Source of the DNA: DATFVA01 sp963811905
GTDB taxonomy: Bacteria; Bacteroidota; Ignavibacteria; Ignavibacteriales; Ignavibacteriaceae
Direction of reading: 5' to 3'
Assembly (NCBI GenBank): GCA_963811905.1
Contig: CAWETK010000020.1
Span: 213,410 to 277,409, forward strand
DNA length: 64,000 bases
Shown here: in pieces, positions 7,963-16,387 of the stretch
Layout: each line of letters starts with the position of its first letter
How positions within the stretch are numbered: the first letter of the stretch is position 1
Position numbers and translations under genes: made by a program
The notes under the pieces: model-generated
What the model was told of the DNA's origin: nothing
Database searches by the model: none
Seen by the model: only the letters and a program-made list of their open reading frames with translations

Positions 7963-9945
7963 TTACATAAAATAATCGAAGTCGTTCTCTCGGCGCAGCC
8001 TTCTGTGAATTCTGAAAATGAATGCCGGAGACTCTTCAGGATCCAGTTCTACTATATTTTCACTTCCCATCCACATAAATTTATTGTCATGCATCAGCTC
8101 GTGAACAAGGTATGATTGTTTCTCAGATATTCCGAATGATTCAACAGGAATGTGTACAGCACCTCTCTGAGTATGATAGTAATCAAGGTTAACCACAATC
8201 AGCAGAATATTCGATAAATCATCTGTTACCTTTCCGTAACAGAGGAGATACCTGTTATCTGTATGGTAGAATTCAATATTATAAGTCGTATGGAGCGCCG
8301 CATTCTCTTTCCGGATATTATTTATTCTGGTTACAATATCCGTAATGCTGCCCGGTTTATCATAGTTCCATTTTTTAAGTTCATATTTCTCTGAATTATT
8401 ATATTCCTCCTTACCGGGAATTGCATCGTTCACGCAAAGTTCGTACGCAGGTCCGTAGATACCATAGTTGGAAGAAAGTGTTGCAGCGAGAATAAGTCTT
8501 GTTATAAAAGCCGGCCGTCCGCCGTATTGAAGATTTTCAGGAAGGATATCAGGAGTATTCGTCCAGAAATTCGGCCTATAGAATTCACGGGCTTCTCTTT
8601 TGGTCAGTTCAGTGAGGTAGTCGATGAACTCATCCTGTGTGTTTCTCCAGGTGAAGTAAGTATAGGATTGTGTGAATCCTACTTTTCCAAGCCGGTACAT
8701 CACCTTAGGACGTGTAAACGCCTCAGCAAGGAAGATAACTTCAGGGTTGGTATTTTTTATTTCTTTAATCAGCCACTCCCAGAAAGGGAAAGGCTTAGTG
8801 TGCGGGTTATCCACGCGGAAGATCTTTATTCCCCTTTCTATCCAGAATACTACAACGCTCTTCAGTTCGTTCCAGAGTTCCTTCCAGTTTTCAGTTTCGA
8901 AGTTTAGAGGAAGTACATCCTGGTATTTCTTCGGAGGGTTTTCCGCGTATTGTATGGTTCCATCGGGACGCCAGCGGAACCATTCAGGATGTTCAGTCAC
9001 ATAAGGATGATCGGGAGAACATTGATAAGCTATATCAATAGCGGTCTCTATTCCCAGCGATTCAGCTTTCTGAACAAATGATAAAAAATCCTCCATCGTT
9101 CCGAGTTCAGGATTCACTGCTTTATGTCCTCCAGCGGATGAACCAATTGCCCAGGGGCTGCCGGGATCGCCGGGTTTTGCATTTGCTGTATTATTTTTTC
9201 CCTTCCGGTTTGTCTTACCTACGGGATGGATAGGGGGCAGATATATTACGTCGAAACCCATTTCGGCGATATGAGGCAAAAGCTTTTCCGCATCTTTGAA
9301 TGTTCCGTACCTGCCGTCCTTCCCCGTTGAGCGGGGAAAAAATTCATACCATGAACTGAACAAGGCTTTTTTCCGTTCGACCCAGACTTCATACTCATTT
9401 TCAAAAACAGTAGCCATAGAACGGTCGGTATATTTATACATCAGACCGGTAAGTTTTTTACTCAATGCAAGTTCAGAGGATGCAGCACCGTCAGGATTTT
9501 TCATTTCTTCCACTGCCGAAAGCATGATTTTTTTGTCCTCTTCAGCACCGGCATTGAATGATGCTTCCTCTATCATCTGAGCACCGATGAGAAGTTCAAC
9601 TTTTATATCCTGTGAGGCTTCAATTCTTTTCTCAAGGTCCTTCTGCCAGGTATAGAAATGATCTACCCAGGCGCGGAGGGTGTAATAATAAGAGCCTACA
9701 TCCTCAACTGTAAAAGTACCTTCCCATCTGTCATTATCGCTGTGGAACATTCTTACTGCCGAATAGGTTTTTTCTCCCGCCTTTCTAAATAATAGTTCAG
9801 CAGAGATGGTATCATGCCCGTCGCTTATAATGTCGGCTGAAACCAGTACCTGTTCACCCGTAACTCTCTTAACCGGCAATTCACCGCAGTTAACATTAGG
9901 CTTTACATTCTGAATTTCTACACGTTTTCTTCCGTCTTCCTTTAT
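7963..9945 (-). CDS. glgE: Maltose-1-phosphate maltosyltransferase (start at AUA proposed)
   Basis: A GH13_3 enzyme that adds maltosyl units from maltose 1-phosphate onto alpha-1,4-glucans. Nucleophile Asp is in FRVDNPHTKPF, acid/base Glu in FLAEAFTRP, third Asp in NTPDILPEN. The first ATG/GTG/TTG-type start is a TTG at 9879, but family homology (RVEIQNVKPNVNCG, compared with GRVEIDDVAPVVSCG in mycobacterial GlgE) continues 22 codons upstream, where the frame is closed by a stop at 9958-9960. The only position with a Shine-Dalgarno is an ATA at 9945-9943, seven bases after AAGGAG, giving ~660 residues. It is operonic with treS-mak; no glgB or glgP is in the window. Confidence 0.93.
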   Translation of the reverse strand: MKEDGRKRVEIQNVKPNVNCGELPVKRVTGEQVLVSADIISDGHDTISAELLFRKAGEKTYSAVRMFHSDNDRWEGTFTVEDVGSYYYTLRAWVDHFYTWQKDLEKRIEASQDIKVELLIGAQMIEEASFNAGAEEDKKIMLSAVEEMKNPDGAASSELALSKKLTGLMYKYTDRSMATVFENEYEVWVERKKALFSSWYEFFPRSTGKDGRYGTFKDAEKLLPHIAEMGFDVIYLPPIHPVGKTNRKGKNNTANAKPGDPGSPWAIGSSAGGHKAVNPELGTMEDFLSFVQKAESLGIETAIDIAYQCSPDHPYVTEHPEWFRWRPDGTIQYAENPPKKYQDVLPLNFETENWKELWNELKSVVVFWIERGIKIFRVDNPHTKPFPFWEWLIKEIKNTNPEVIFLAEAFTRPKVMYRLGKVGFTQSYTYFTWRNTQDEFIDYLTELTKREAREFYRPNFWTNTPDILPENLQYGGRPAFITRLILAATLSSNYGIYGPAYELCVNDAIPGKEEYNNSEKYELKKWNYDKPGSITDIVTRINNIRKENAALHTTYNIEFYHTDNRYLLCYGKVTDDLSNILLIVVNLDYYHTQRGAVHIPVESFGISEKQSYLVHELMHDNKFMWMGSENIVELDPEESPAFIFRIHRRLRRENDFDYFM

Positions 9946-9958
9946 GGTTCTTCTCCTT
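9943..9958 (-). promoter_or_regulatory. glgE ribosome-binding site in front of an ATA start
   Basis: On the minus strand AAGGAG (9958-9953) is followed by seven bases and then ATA (9945-9943). No ATG, GTG or TTG lies at this distance. The frame is open only back to the stop at 9958-9960, so this site decides the glgE start. An AUA start would be a rare, poorly initiating codon, as AUU is in infC. Confidence 0.6.
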
Positions 9959-10159
9959 CAAGTTGGTTGAGCTATATCATAAAGAAAAACTATTTCGGTT
10001 AATATGATCTGAATCAAAAAACACATATTAACTGATTTCAATGATATTCGGTTAATTCTGATGATAGGAAAATTGAAAAATTATGCCGACAGGTCTAAAT
10101 TTCAGTAACCTTTTTTGATGATTGCAGGTCTAATACATAAAACCACAGGGAAGAAAATA

Positions 10160-11089
10160 ATGAAACATTATACATATACTTTTTTAATAGTCATATTATT
10201 GGTTTTAACCGGCAGTTTATCAGCCTGCCGAGTAGAAGTAGGTTCAGATTACGGAGGTGATCTGGAAGTACTTCAGGAGAAGACATTTCCCGCTCAGCCC
10301 GGAAAAGATTTGAAAGTTGAAACCTCAAGCGGAGACGTAACAATTACGACATGGGATAAGTCGGAAGTTTATATAAAAATACTTGGAAATGATAAGGCCA
10401 GGGAAAAAGTTGACTTCGTATTCAATAATGATGACGATGAAATATCTGTAATTGCGAAAAGGGAAGGTTCATTCTTCAACTGGTTTTCAAGCGGGATAAG
10501 GATGCGGTTCGAAATTAAAGTCCCTGCAGAGTTTAATACCAACATTAATACTTCAGGCGGGGATATAATGATAGGCGAGATAAGAGGAAATAACAATTTA
10601 AGGACCTCGGGCGGCGATGTCTGGGTTAAGAATACTGACGGTGTATTAAAAGTTACTACCTCCGGCGGTGAAATTAACCTGGATTCCAACAGCGGCGAGA
10701 TGAATGTCTCCACATCCGGGGGAGATATTAAAGCAAGAGAATTCAAAGGCGACTTTTCCGCCTCCACATCTGGCGGCGATATATATTTAAAAGGAAGTGA
10801 TTCGAAGATTTATGCTGAAACCTCTGGCGGAGATATCACTCTTGAATATAACGGAGCTAATAAGGGAATCGATCTTGAGACATCCGGCGGGGATATTCAG
10901 ATGAAGCTGCCGGCAGATTTTAATGCTTCAGCAAGTATGCATACCTCGGGCGGAGATATTGAATGCGATCTTACAGCAAATAATGCCAGGAAGATTTCCT
11001 CAACAAGATTTGAGGCTGATCTGAACAGCGGCGGAGAAACTCTTACTGCAAAGACATCAGGCGGAGATATTACAATTAAAAGACAGTAG
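10160..11089 (+). CDS. DUF4097-type beta-helix lipoprotein with TSGGD repeats
   Basis: Start chosen at ATG 10160 (GGAAG six bases upstream) rather than the earlier ATG at 10115, because it opens directly into a lipoprotein signal MKHYTYTFLIVILLVL ending in the lipobox LSAC. The 309-residue product has a leading SSGD turn and about nine TSGG(D/E)(I/V) turns spaced 16-25 residues apart between ~residues 55 and 305, the hallmark of the DUF4097 right-handed beta-helix (putative adhesin/anti-sigma-associated family). It is probably membrane-anchored and periplasm- or surface-facing. It is divergent from glgE and has its own terminator. The biochemical role is unknown. Confidence 0.85.
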   Translation: MKHYTYTFLIVILLVLTGSLSACRVEVGSDYGGDLEVLQEKTFPAQPGKDLKVETSSGDVTITTWDKSEVYIKILGNDKAREKVDFVFNNDDDEISVIAKREGSFFNWFSSGIRMRFEIKVPAEFNTNINTSGGDIMIGEIRGNNNLRTSGGDVWVKNTDGVLKVTTSGGEINLDSNSGEMNVSTSGGDIKAREFKGDFSASTSGGDIYLKGSDSKIYAETSGGDITLEYNGANKGIDLETSGGDIQMKLPADFNASASMHTSGGDIECDLTANNARKISSTRFEADLNSGGETLTAKTSGGDITIKRQ

Positions 11090-11117
11090 CATCAATCGGT
11101 AATGCTCATCTCACACA

Positions 11118-11155
11118 AGCGCAGGTGCCTGGTTGGGTGTCTGCGCTGTTTTTTT
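11118..11155 (+). terminator. Rho-independent terminator after the DUF4097 gene
   Basis: A 7-base perfect stem AGCGCAG (11118-11124) and CTGCGCT (11141-11147) with a 16-base loop is followed by a run of seven T. It lies 28 bases after the stop at 11089 and faces the right way. Confidence 0.85.
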
Positions 11156-11161
11156 GTAATA

Positions 11162-11290
11162 CGATGGTAATTTAATAGTCATTCAATGCTCATTCGATTG
11201 TCAATCAATGGTCATTCGATTATCAATTACAATAGTCATATCAATAGTCATTTGATTGTCATTGATGGTCATTTGATTGTCACTTGGATG
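11162..11290. repeat. Degenerate short tandem repeat, unit like GTCATTCGATT
   Basis: About ten imperfect copies of an 11-17-base unit around (A)TGGTCATT(C/T)GATTGTC stand in series, with spacing varying from 11 to 17 bases. The sequence is non-coding in all frames. A shorter second block of the same unit lies at 11416-11475, with a palindromic element between them. It is not CRISPR-like because there is no constant spacer. Function unknown; replication slippage can explain its origin. Confidence 0.7.
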
Positions 11291-11316
11291 TATGGGTTGT
11301 GTGAAAACTCCTGATA

Positions 11317-11376
11317 AACCGTTGAAACGGTTATTGATTATTAGATTTTACCCATAGACCAACACTTAAAAGTGTT
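11317..11376. repeat. Bipartite palindromic (REP-like) element, copy 1
   Basis: Two hairpins are separated by 28 bases: AACCGTT-GA-AACGGTT (11317-11332) and AACACTT-AA-AAGTGTT (11361-11376). The segment between and after them (ATAGACC before, GCTTAAT after the second hairpin) is echoed by the element at 49877-49941, whose second stem has a different sequence but the same form. A dispersed repetitive extragenic palindrome is the simplest reading. Confidence 0.6.
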
Positions 11377-11415
11377 GCTTAATAATATTCACAAGGCTCT
11401 GGAGTAAGGGAGTAA

Positions 11416-11475
11416 TTTGATTGTCATTCGATTGTCATGAATTGACATTCATAGTCATTCGATTGCCATTCGAAC
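11416..11475. repeat. Second block of the GTCATTCGATT-type repeat
   Basis: Four to five further degenerate copies (TTGTCATTCGATTGTCATGA and neighbours) lie just after the palindromic element. The rest of 11476-11656 shows no gene; it carries an AT-rich stretch immediately before the TPM gene that probably holds its promoter. Confidence 0.6.
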
Positions 11476-11656
11476 TTTCAATCGCTTGCCTACACATTCG
11501 TTACAGAAGGTAAATTTAGACAGGGGGTTACATATCGCAAAAGAAGGTTAAATTATTTTGGCGTGTTAATTTCAATTTGGATAGCGCTGATTTGCGCTTT
11601 TTTATTTGAAATAATAATTTCTCTTTTATAGTTTTAATGAAAGTATAAATAGAACT

Positions 11657-12115
11657 ATGAAGACGCAGCTTATATACAAATTTCTTAATGATGACGAACT
11701 TCTGAGAATATCGAACAGGATTAAGTCGGCAGAAAAAAAGACAGCCGGCGAAATCTGTGTAAGCATAAAGGAGCACCGTTCTTTTATGCAGAAGAAGAAA
11801 ACAGTACGAGAACTTGCAGAAGAAGAATTCTTTAAGCTCGGAATAGATAAAACAAGAGATAAAACCGGAATAATTATATTCTTTCTCCTTGAGGCAAGGG
11901 AATTTTACATTTTAGCTGATGAAGGGATTAACAACAAGGTTCCTGAAAAGACATGGGACAAGGTTAAGGATGAAATGCAGTCGTATTTTTTGGAAGGAAA
12001 TTTTTCAAAAGGGATTATACACGGAGTCGAAAGTGTAGGGGATATACTGAGCGAACACTTTCCGATTAAGCCCGACGATACCAACGAAATATCCAACCGG
12101 GTTATTTTAGAATAA
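11657..12115 (+). CDS. TPM-domain (TLP18.3/Psb32/MOLO-1 type) protein, soluble form
   Basis: A 152-residue protein consisting almost only of a TPM domain: KTAGEICVSIKEH near residue 28, DKTGIIIFFLLEAREFYILADEG in the middle, and GNFSKGIIHGVESVG helices at the end. Unlike the long YgcG form there is no signal peptide, no membrane helix and no Gly-rich tail, so it is predicted to be cytoplasmic. The family includes a plant acid phosphatase and photosystem repair factors; the bacterial role is not established. In related genomes a small TPM protein often sits beside a membrane-anchored TPM protein, but none is seen here. It converges with the glutathione peroxidase gene. Confidence 0.8.
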   Translation: MKTQLIYKFLNDDELLRISNRIKSAEKKTAGEICVSIKEHRSFMQKKKTVRELAEEEFFKLGIDKTRDKTGIIIFFLLEAREFYILADEGINNKVPEKTWDKVKDEMQSYFLEGNFSKGIIHGVESVGDILSEHFPIKPDDTNEISNRVILE

Positions 12116-12186
12116 TAAAATTACTTTGTTGTAATGCTTCTGCAAGATCTATTCCGGGAGGTACGGGCATCTCTAAAAATCGTCTC

Positions 12187-12762
12187 TTATTTAGAAAGTT
12201 CTTTTTCTATTGCAGAGGAAATTTCATTGCTTTCAGGAGTGACCTTACTTCTAAACCTTGCTTCAATCTCACCGTTTTTAGAAATCAGGAATTTTTCAAA
12301 ATTCCACTTTACATCTCCCTGTTCGGTATTTGTATTCGAAGTAAGTTTTGCATAGAGAGGCGAGCGATCATCACCGTTCACATCAATTTTATTAAAGAGT
12401 TTGAAGGTTACACTATATTTTGATGAGCAGAAATTTTTAATCTCCTCGTTTGTTCCGGGTTCCTGACCGCCGAACTGGTTGCAGGGGAAAGCAAGGATCT
12501 CAAAGCCCTGTTCCTTATATTTTTTATAGATCTTTTCAAGTCCTTCATACTGAGGTGTAAACCCGCATTTGCTTGCCACATTAACGATCAAAAGGACTTT
12601 TCCTTTGTAGTCGGAAAGGGCTACATCCTTCCCATTCATATCCTTAACAGTTATGCCGCTGACATTATTATTCGATTTATCACCCGGAGTATTAGCCGAA
12701 GCTGAATAACTAATTAGAAGAAATAACGATACCGCAATTGCAGCAAAATGTTTCATCATCAA
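12187..12762 (-). CDS. Exported glutathione peroxidase-like thiol peroxidase
   Basis: A 191-residue thioredoxin-fold peroxidase. Residues 1-23 form a signal peptide (hydrophobic VSLFLLISYSASA), so it is likely periplasmic. The catalytic block is NVASKCGFTPQY with Cys in place of selenocysteine; FPCNQFGGQEPG carries the resolving Cys region, and the C-terminal WNFEKFLI supplies the Trp and Asn-type partners. It reduces hydroperoxides, most likely with thioredoxin. Three ATGs lie in a row at the start; the first is used. Its 5' end overlaps the upstream membrane-protein frame by 53 bases, which suggests co-transcription with it and pta. Confidence 0.9.
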   Translation of the reverse strand: MMMKHFAAIAVSLFLLISYSASANTPGDKSNNNVSGITVKDMNGKDVALSDYKGKVLLIVNVASKCGFTPQYEGLEKIYKKYKEQGFEILAFPCNQFGGQEPGTNEEIKNFCSSKYSVTFKLFNKIDVNGDDRSPLYAKLTSNTNTEQGDVKWNFEKFLISKNGEIEARFRSKVTPESNEISSAIEKELSK

Positions 12763-13105
12763 AATCCTTTCTGATTATAAACACACAACCAAGCATCAAT
12801 TTTAATTTAAAGAACGTAGTATATCGCAGACCATACAGGAGGTTAGAGGGAATATCAGTTTGTTTTTCCTGTAGGTGAAATAAATATTTTCCCAGGAATT
12901 GTCCTCCGAAGAATGCTCCTATCAAAATAGGATAAGTAATAAATTGAAATCCGATTCCTGACAGCAGTCTTAATGCTATAACGAACGGTACCGGCAGATG
13001 GATGGCAAGTATCCACTGAAGAGAGAACCTTTTAACATTTGCCCTCCAGTAACCGAAGGGCAAATTAAAAATAAAGACAGCAACCGCAACAACTATGAGA
13101 TTCAT
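12710..13105 (-). CDS. Small conserved membrane protein, possibly with an added C-terminus
   Basis: Residues 1-~90 form three hydrophobic helices containing NLPFGYWRANV and AIHLPVPFVI, a pattern I recognise from ~100-residue hypothetical membrane proteins of Bacteroidota and cyanobacteria; the function is unknown. The last ~40 residues continue through the glgE-unrelated gap into the glutathione peroxidase start region in another frame (ending DDETFCCNCG...), so the true C-terminus may be shorter and the ending may reflect a lost stop or a frameshift. It starts 18 bases after pta ends. Confidence 0.65.
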   Translation of the reverse strand: MNLIVVAVAVFIFNLPFGYWRANVKRFSLQWILAIHLPVPFVIALRLLSGIGFQFITYPILIGAFFGGQFLGKYLFHLQEKQTDIPSNLLYGLRYTTFFKLKLMLGCVFIIRKDFDDETFCCNCGIVISSN

Positions 13106-13123
13106 TATAAAACAAAATTACGG

Positions 13124-14101
13124 TTAACTCATCAATGCCGCAATGGCAGAAGTATTCACTATATCATCAACGCTGCATCCGCGGCTCAGATCGAAAAACG
13201 GGCGCTTTAATCCCTGTACCACCGGGCCGATAGCTTCAGCCTTCCCGAGGCGCTGGGCAATTTTATACCCGATATTGCCTGAATTAAGATCAGGAAAGAT
13301 CAGAACATTCGCTCTGCCTGCCACCCTACTGCCGGGGGCTTTCCGTCTTCCTATTGCGTCGATAATGGCTGCATCAAACTGAAGTTCGCCGTCAATATTT
13401 ATTTCCGGATGCTTTTTCTTTGCAAGTTCAACTGCCTGGATTACTTTATCAACCGATTCATGTTCGGCACTTCCCTTTGTAGAAAATGACAGCATAGCTA
13501 TATAGGGTTCTTCACCGGTAAGTTTCTGATGATTTACAGCTGTTGTAACAGCAATATCAGCAAGCTGTTCAACATCAGGAACGGGTACAACCGCGCAGTC
13601 TGCAAAGCTGTAGGTTTTATCGGGCATTACCATCAGAAAAAAACTTGAAACAGTAGAAATACCTTCGGGCATTCCAATGCATTGGAGTCCTGCCCTCAGT
13701 ACATCCCCTGTAGAAGCAGTGGAGCCCGCAACGCTGCCATCTGCCATTGATTCCCTCACCATCATGGCCCCGAAGAAAAGGTCTTTTTTCATCGTATCGC
13801 GGGCAGCTTCGATGGTAATACCTTTTTTCTTCCTGAGATTAAAAAATATATTCGAGAAGTCGCTGAGTTTATCCGATCTTTCAGGATCGATTATCCTTAC
13901 GCCAGAGAGTTCACAGCCGAGGTTCTTTGCTTTTTCGAGGATATTATCTTCATTTCCCACAGTTATAACCGAAACTATCTTTTCTTTAGTAAGTATCTCA
14001 GCTGCTTTTATCACTCTGTCATCGTGAGATTCAGGCAGGATTATAGTTTTTTTACGCGAGGAAGCTTTACTTATTATATCTTCCATTAATTTGTTGCTCA
14101 T
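13124..14101 (-). CDS. pta: Phosphate acetyltransferase
   Basis: A 325-residue short-form Pta that interconverts acetyl-CoA and acetyl phosphate. The sequence shows the expected N-terminal ILPESHDDRVIKAAE, the middle VAGSTASTGDVLRAGLQ with FADCAVVP, and the C-terminal substrate region RVAGRANVLIFPDLNSGNIGYK followed by GPVVQGLKRPFFDLSRG. There is no regulatory N-terminal extension. No ackA is adjacent in the window. It heads a probable transcript with the small membrane protein and the peroxidase. The 230-base gap between its start and yggS holds the divergent promoters but no gene. Confidence 0.95.
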   Translation of the reverse strand: MSNKLMEDIISKASSRKKTIILPESHDDRVIKAAEILTKEKIVSVITVGNEDNILEKAKNLGCELSGVRIIDPERSDKLSDFSNIFFNLRKKKGITIEAARDTMKKDLFFGAMMVRESMADGSVAGSTASTGDVLRAGLQCIGMPEGISTVSSFFLMVMPDKTYSFADCAVVPVPDVEQLADIAVTTAVNHQKLTGEEPYIAMLSFSTKGSAEHESVDKVIQAVELAKKKHPEINIDGELQFDAAIIDAIGRRKAPGSRVAGRANVLIFPDLNSGNIGYKIAQRLGKAEAIGPVVQGLKRPFFDLSRGCSVDDIVNTSAIAALMS

Positions 14102-14331
14102 TTATTTTCTCCCGTTTTCTGAAAAAAACAACTTTCAAAATTACTAAAATAGTACCTGAGATATGACATAGAATAAAAAGGGAGCCAGCGAGGAGTTATT
14201 TCTTTGACTTATTAACTATTATTTTTATTATAACGGACTAATATTAAATAATAGTTCACATGCCCTGATACAGCCTGAATATCGTTGATTTTTCATTAAA
14301 AAAAGGATAGATTCACACTCTTAATTTTGCC

Positions 14332-15032
14332 ATGATTGCTGAAAATATTAAAGCACTGCAGGAGCGTATCATACGAAAATGTACCGAAGCAAACCGAGAC
14401 AGCAGTGAAATAAAATTAATTGCTGTTTCGAAGACATTCGGAACGGATGAAATTGAAAAAGTATTTAATGAAGGACTGAAAGATTTCGGAGAGAACAAGG
14501 CGCAGGAATTATCAGCAAAGTATGAGCAGCTGGGCGATAAAATTACCTGGCATTTTATCGGTCACCTTCAGCGTAATAAAGTTCGTTTTGTTGTTCCGGC
14601 CGCAAGTTATATTCATTCGGTAGATTCTCTTCAGCTTGCAACAGAGATTAACAAATCCGCAGCAAAGAATAACAAGATACAGAAAGTACTGCTGCAGGTT
14701 AAGACTTCAGAAGAAGAATCAAAGACCGGAATCGGAGCAAAAGTGAACTGCTTGACCTGATCCGCTACTGCGGGGAATATTCTAATATCAAGATTGAAGG
14801 ACTGATGACCATTGCGCCGCTTACTGAAGATGTGAATCTAATAAGGCAAAGTTTCAAACAATTGCGTAAATTGAGAGATAATTTAAATTCAGAAGGCTTT
14901 GAACTTAAGGAGCTCTCGATGGGTATGACATCCGATTTTGAAATTGCAATTGAAGAGGGTGCAACCATGCTGAGGATCGGCTCGGCGATTTTTGGTGAAA
15001 GAGATTATTCAAAAGATTGGAAGGATTCATGA
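14332..15032 (+). pseudogene. yggS: YggS/PLPBP-family PLP-binding protein, split by a one-base frameshift
   Basis: The first frame (14332-14760) gives the barrel N-terminal half with the PLP lysine in KLIAVSKTF and HFIGHLQRNK. After KTGIGAK it hits a TGA at 14758. A -1 shift at the A-run 14739-14742 restores SELLDLIRYCGEYSN..., GLMTI, LSMGMTSDFEIAIEEGATMLRIGSAIFG and a normal C-terminus to 15032. Adding one A to the run repairs the gene to ~233 residues. The family controls PLP homeostasis and is nearly universal. The base loss in a homopolymer of an otherwise perfect gene looks like a sequence error, though true loss or slippage cannot be excluded. Its stop overlaps the divIVA start (ATGA). 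Confidence 0.88.
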
Positions 15033-15565
15033 AAGTTTCCCCGATCAGTATTAAAAAGCAGGAATTCAATAAATCCTTCAGGGGATATGATCCTGAAGAA
15101 GTGCAGGCTTTTCTTGACAAGCTTGCCGATGAGTTCGATGATCTTCAGAAAGAAAATGAGAGTCTCAAGGAGGAACTGGAAAACGCCAACGTGCACCTTG
15201 CAGAGTTCCGGAGAATAGAAAAGAATCTGCAGGATACCCTGCTGAAAGCACAGGAATCATCTTCAAAAGCCATCGATTCTGTGAAGAAGCAGACGAACCT
15301 TATGGTTAAGGAGGCTGAAATAAAGGCTAACCAGACACTTGAAAAGGCCAGAGAAAATGCAGATGAAATAAGAGATGCAGTAATCAAGCTAAGGGAAGAA
15401 CGTAATCTTCTTATTTCAAAGTTAAAAGCAATGATTGATTCGCAGGCTCATCTCTTTGAAGTAAAAGTAAAGGATGCCGGGGCAGAAAGTCCGGTTATGA
15501 GAAAGCCTGAACAGCCTAAAAAAGTCGATATAGATGTAGACGACATTGTAAATAAAATATTATAA
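15029..15565 (+). CDS. divIVA: DivIVA-domain coiled-coil protein
   Basis: Start set at ATG 15029, which overlaps the yggS stop and follows GGAAGGA. The 178-residue product begins with the lipid-binding DivIVA domain: ISIKKQEFNKSFRGYDPEEVQAFLD, with the paired hydrophobics and FRGY turn of the family. A long coiled coil spans residues ~30-140 (KENESLKEELENA..., ARENADEIRDAV). It ends with a short linker and an IDVDDIVNKIL tail. DivIVA proteins bind curved membrane and recruit pole or division factors. It lies between yggS and purine nucleoside phosphorylase, a yggS-divIVA pairing common in bacteria. Confidence 0.9.
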   Translation: MKVSPISIKKQEFNKSFRGYDPEEVQAFLDKLADEFDDLQKENESLKEELENANVHLAEFRRIEKNLQDTLLKAQESSSKAIDSVKKQTNLMVKEAEIKANQTLEKARENADEIRDAVIKLREERNLLISKLKAMIDSQAHLFEVKVKDAGAESPVMRKPEQPKKVDIDVDDIVNKIL

Positions 15566-16387
15566 ATGAGTGAACTTAAAAATAAAATAGACGAAACTCT
15601 GCAGGTAATCCATAAAGTTACCCGGGAGGATTACCCGGTCGGGATAATCCTTGGAACCGGGCTCGGCGGACTTGTAAAAGAAATTAAAGTTTCACACGAA
15701 ATAAAATATTCCGATCTGCCTCATTTTCCTCTTTCTACAGTTGAATCGCACGAAGGCAAATTAATATTCGGAAACATCAATGGGAAGAATGTTGTTGCTA
15801 TGCAGGGACGCTTTCACTATTATGAAGGCTATACAATGCAGCAGATAACATACCCTGTAAGGGTGATGAAATATCTTGGAGTGGAAACTCTGCTTGTTTC
15901 AAATGCGTGCGGAGGAATGAATCCTAAGTACAGCCGGGGCGATGTAATGCTGATGACAGATCACATAAATCTGCTTGGCGACAACCCGCTTATAGGTAAA
16001 AATGAGGACGAACTGGGTCCGCGTTTTCCGGATATGAGCGAAGCATACAGTAATGATCTTATAGCGCTTGCTGAAGCTATTGCTGCCGATAATAAAATTA
16101 AGGTGCAGAAAGGCGTATATATTGCTGTACCGGGACCTAACCTTGAAACAAGGGCAGAATACAGATTCTTAAGGGCCACGGGTGCTGATGTAGTAGGTAT
16201 GTCCACAATCCCCGAGAACATCGTAGCAAATCACATGGGAATGAAAGTACTGGGAATAAGCATAATAACAGATGAGTGTTTTCCTGATTCGCTTAAACCG
16301 GTTAATGTTGAAGAGATAATAGCAACGGCAATGGAAGCAGAGCCTAAAATGACCTTAATAATGAAAGAGGTTATAAAAAAATTATAA
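15566..16387 (+). CDS. punA: Purine nucleoside phosphorylase, trimeric class (Asp at the base-specificity position)
   Basis: A 273-residue PNP that cleaves purine nucleosides with phosphate. Seen are the phosphate loop ILGTGLGG, SHEGKL, GRFHYYEGY, NACGGMNP, the Glu of the purine site in NLETRAEYRF, and VGMSTIPENIVA. At the position of human Asn243 (SLITN) the sequence reads SIITDE, with Asp236. In the human enzyme an Asn-to-Asp change allows adenosine, so this enzyme may accept 6-aminopurines as MTAP does. The ATG abuts the divIVA stop directly and the stop overlaps the next gene by one base, so the genes are co-translated. Confidence 0.92.
   Translation: MSELKNKIDETLQVIHKVTREDYPVGIILGTGLGGLVKEIKVSHEIKYSDLPHFPLSTVESHEGKLIFGNINGKNVVAMQGRFHYYEGYTMQQITYPVRVMKYLGVETLLVSNACGGMNPKYSRGDVMLMTDHINLLGDNPLIGKNEDELGPRFPDMSEAYSNDLIALAEAIAADNKIKVQKGVYIAVPGPNLETRAEYRFLRATGADVVGMSTIPENIVANHMGMKVLGISIITDECFPDSLKPVNVEEIIATAMEAEPKMTLIMKEVIKKL

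Noticed and set aside
8527..8907. Plus-strand frame of 126 codons inside glgE
   Set aside because: Antisense shadow of conserved GH13 sequence; no family resemblance.
10115..10159. Earlier ATG for the DUF4097 gene
   Set aside because: It adds 15 polar residues before a clean lipoprotein signal, and the ATG at 10160 has the better Shine-Dalgarno.
11162..11475. Possible CRISPR array
   Set aside because: The units are short, degenerate and irregularly spaced, with no constant-length unique spacers and no cas genes nearby.
14735..14760. Programmed -1 frameshift in yggS
   Set aside because: There is no classic X XXY YYZ heptamer and no evident downstream stimulator, and the family is not known to use one. 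An error or mutation is simpler.
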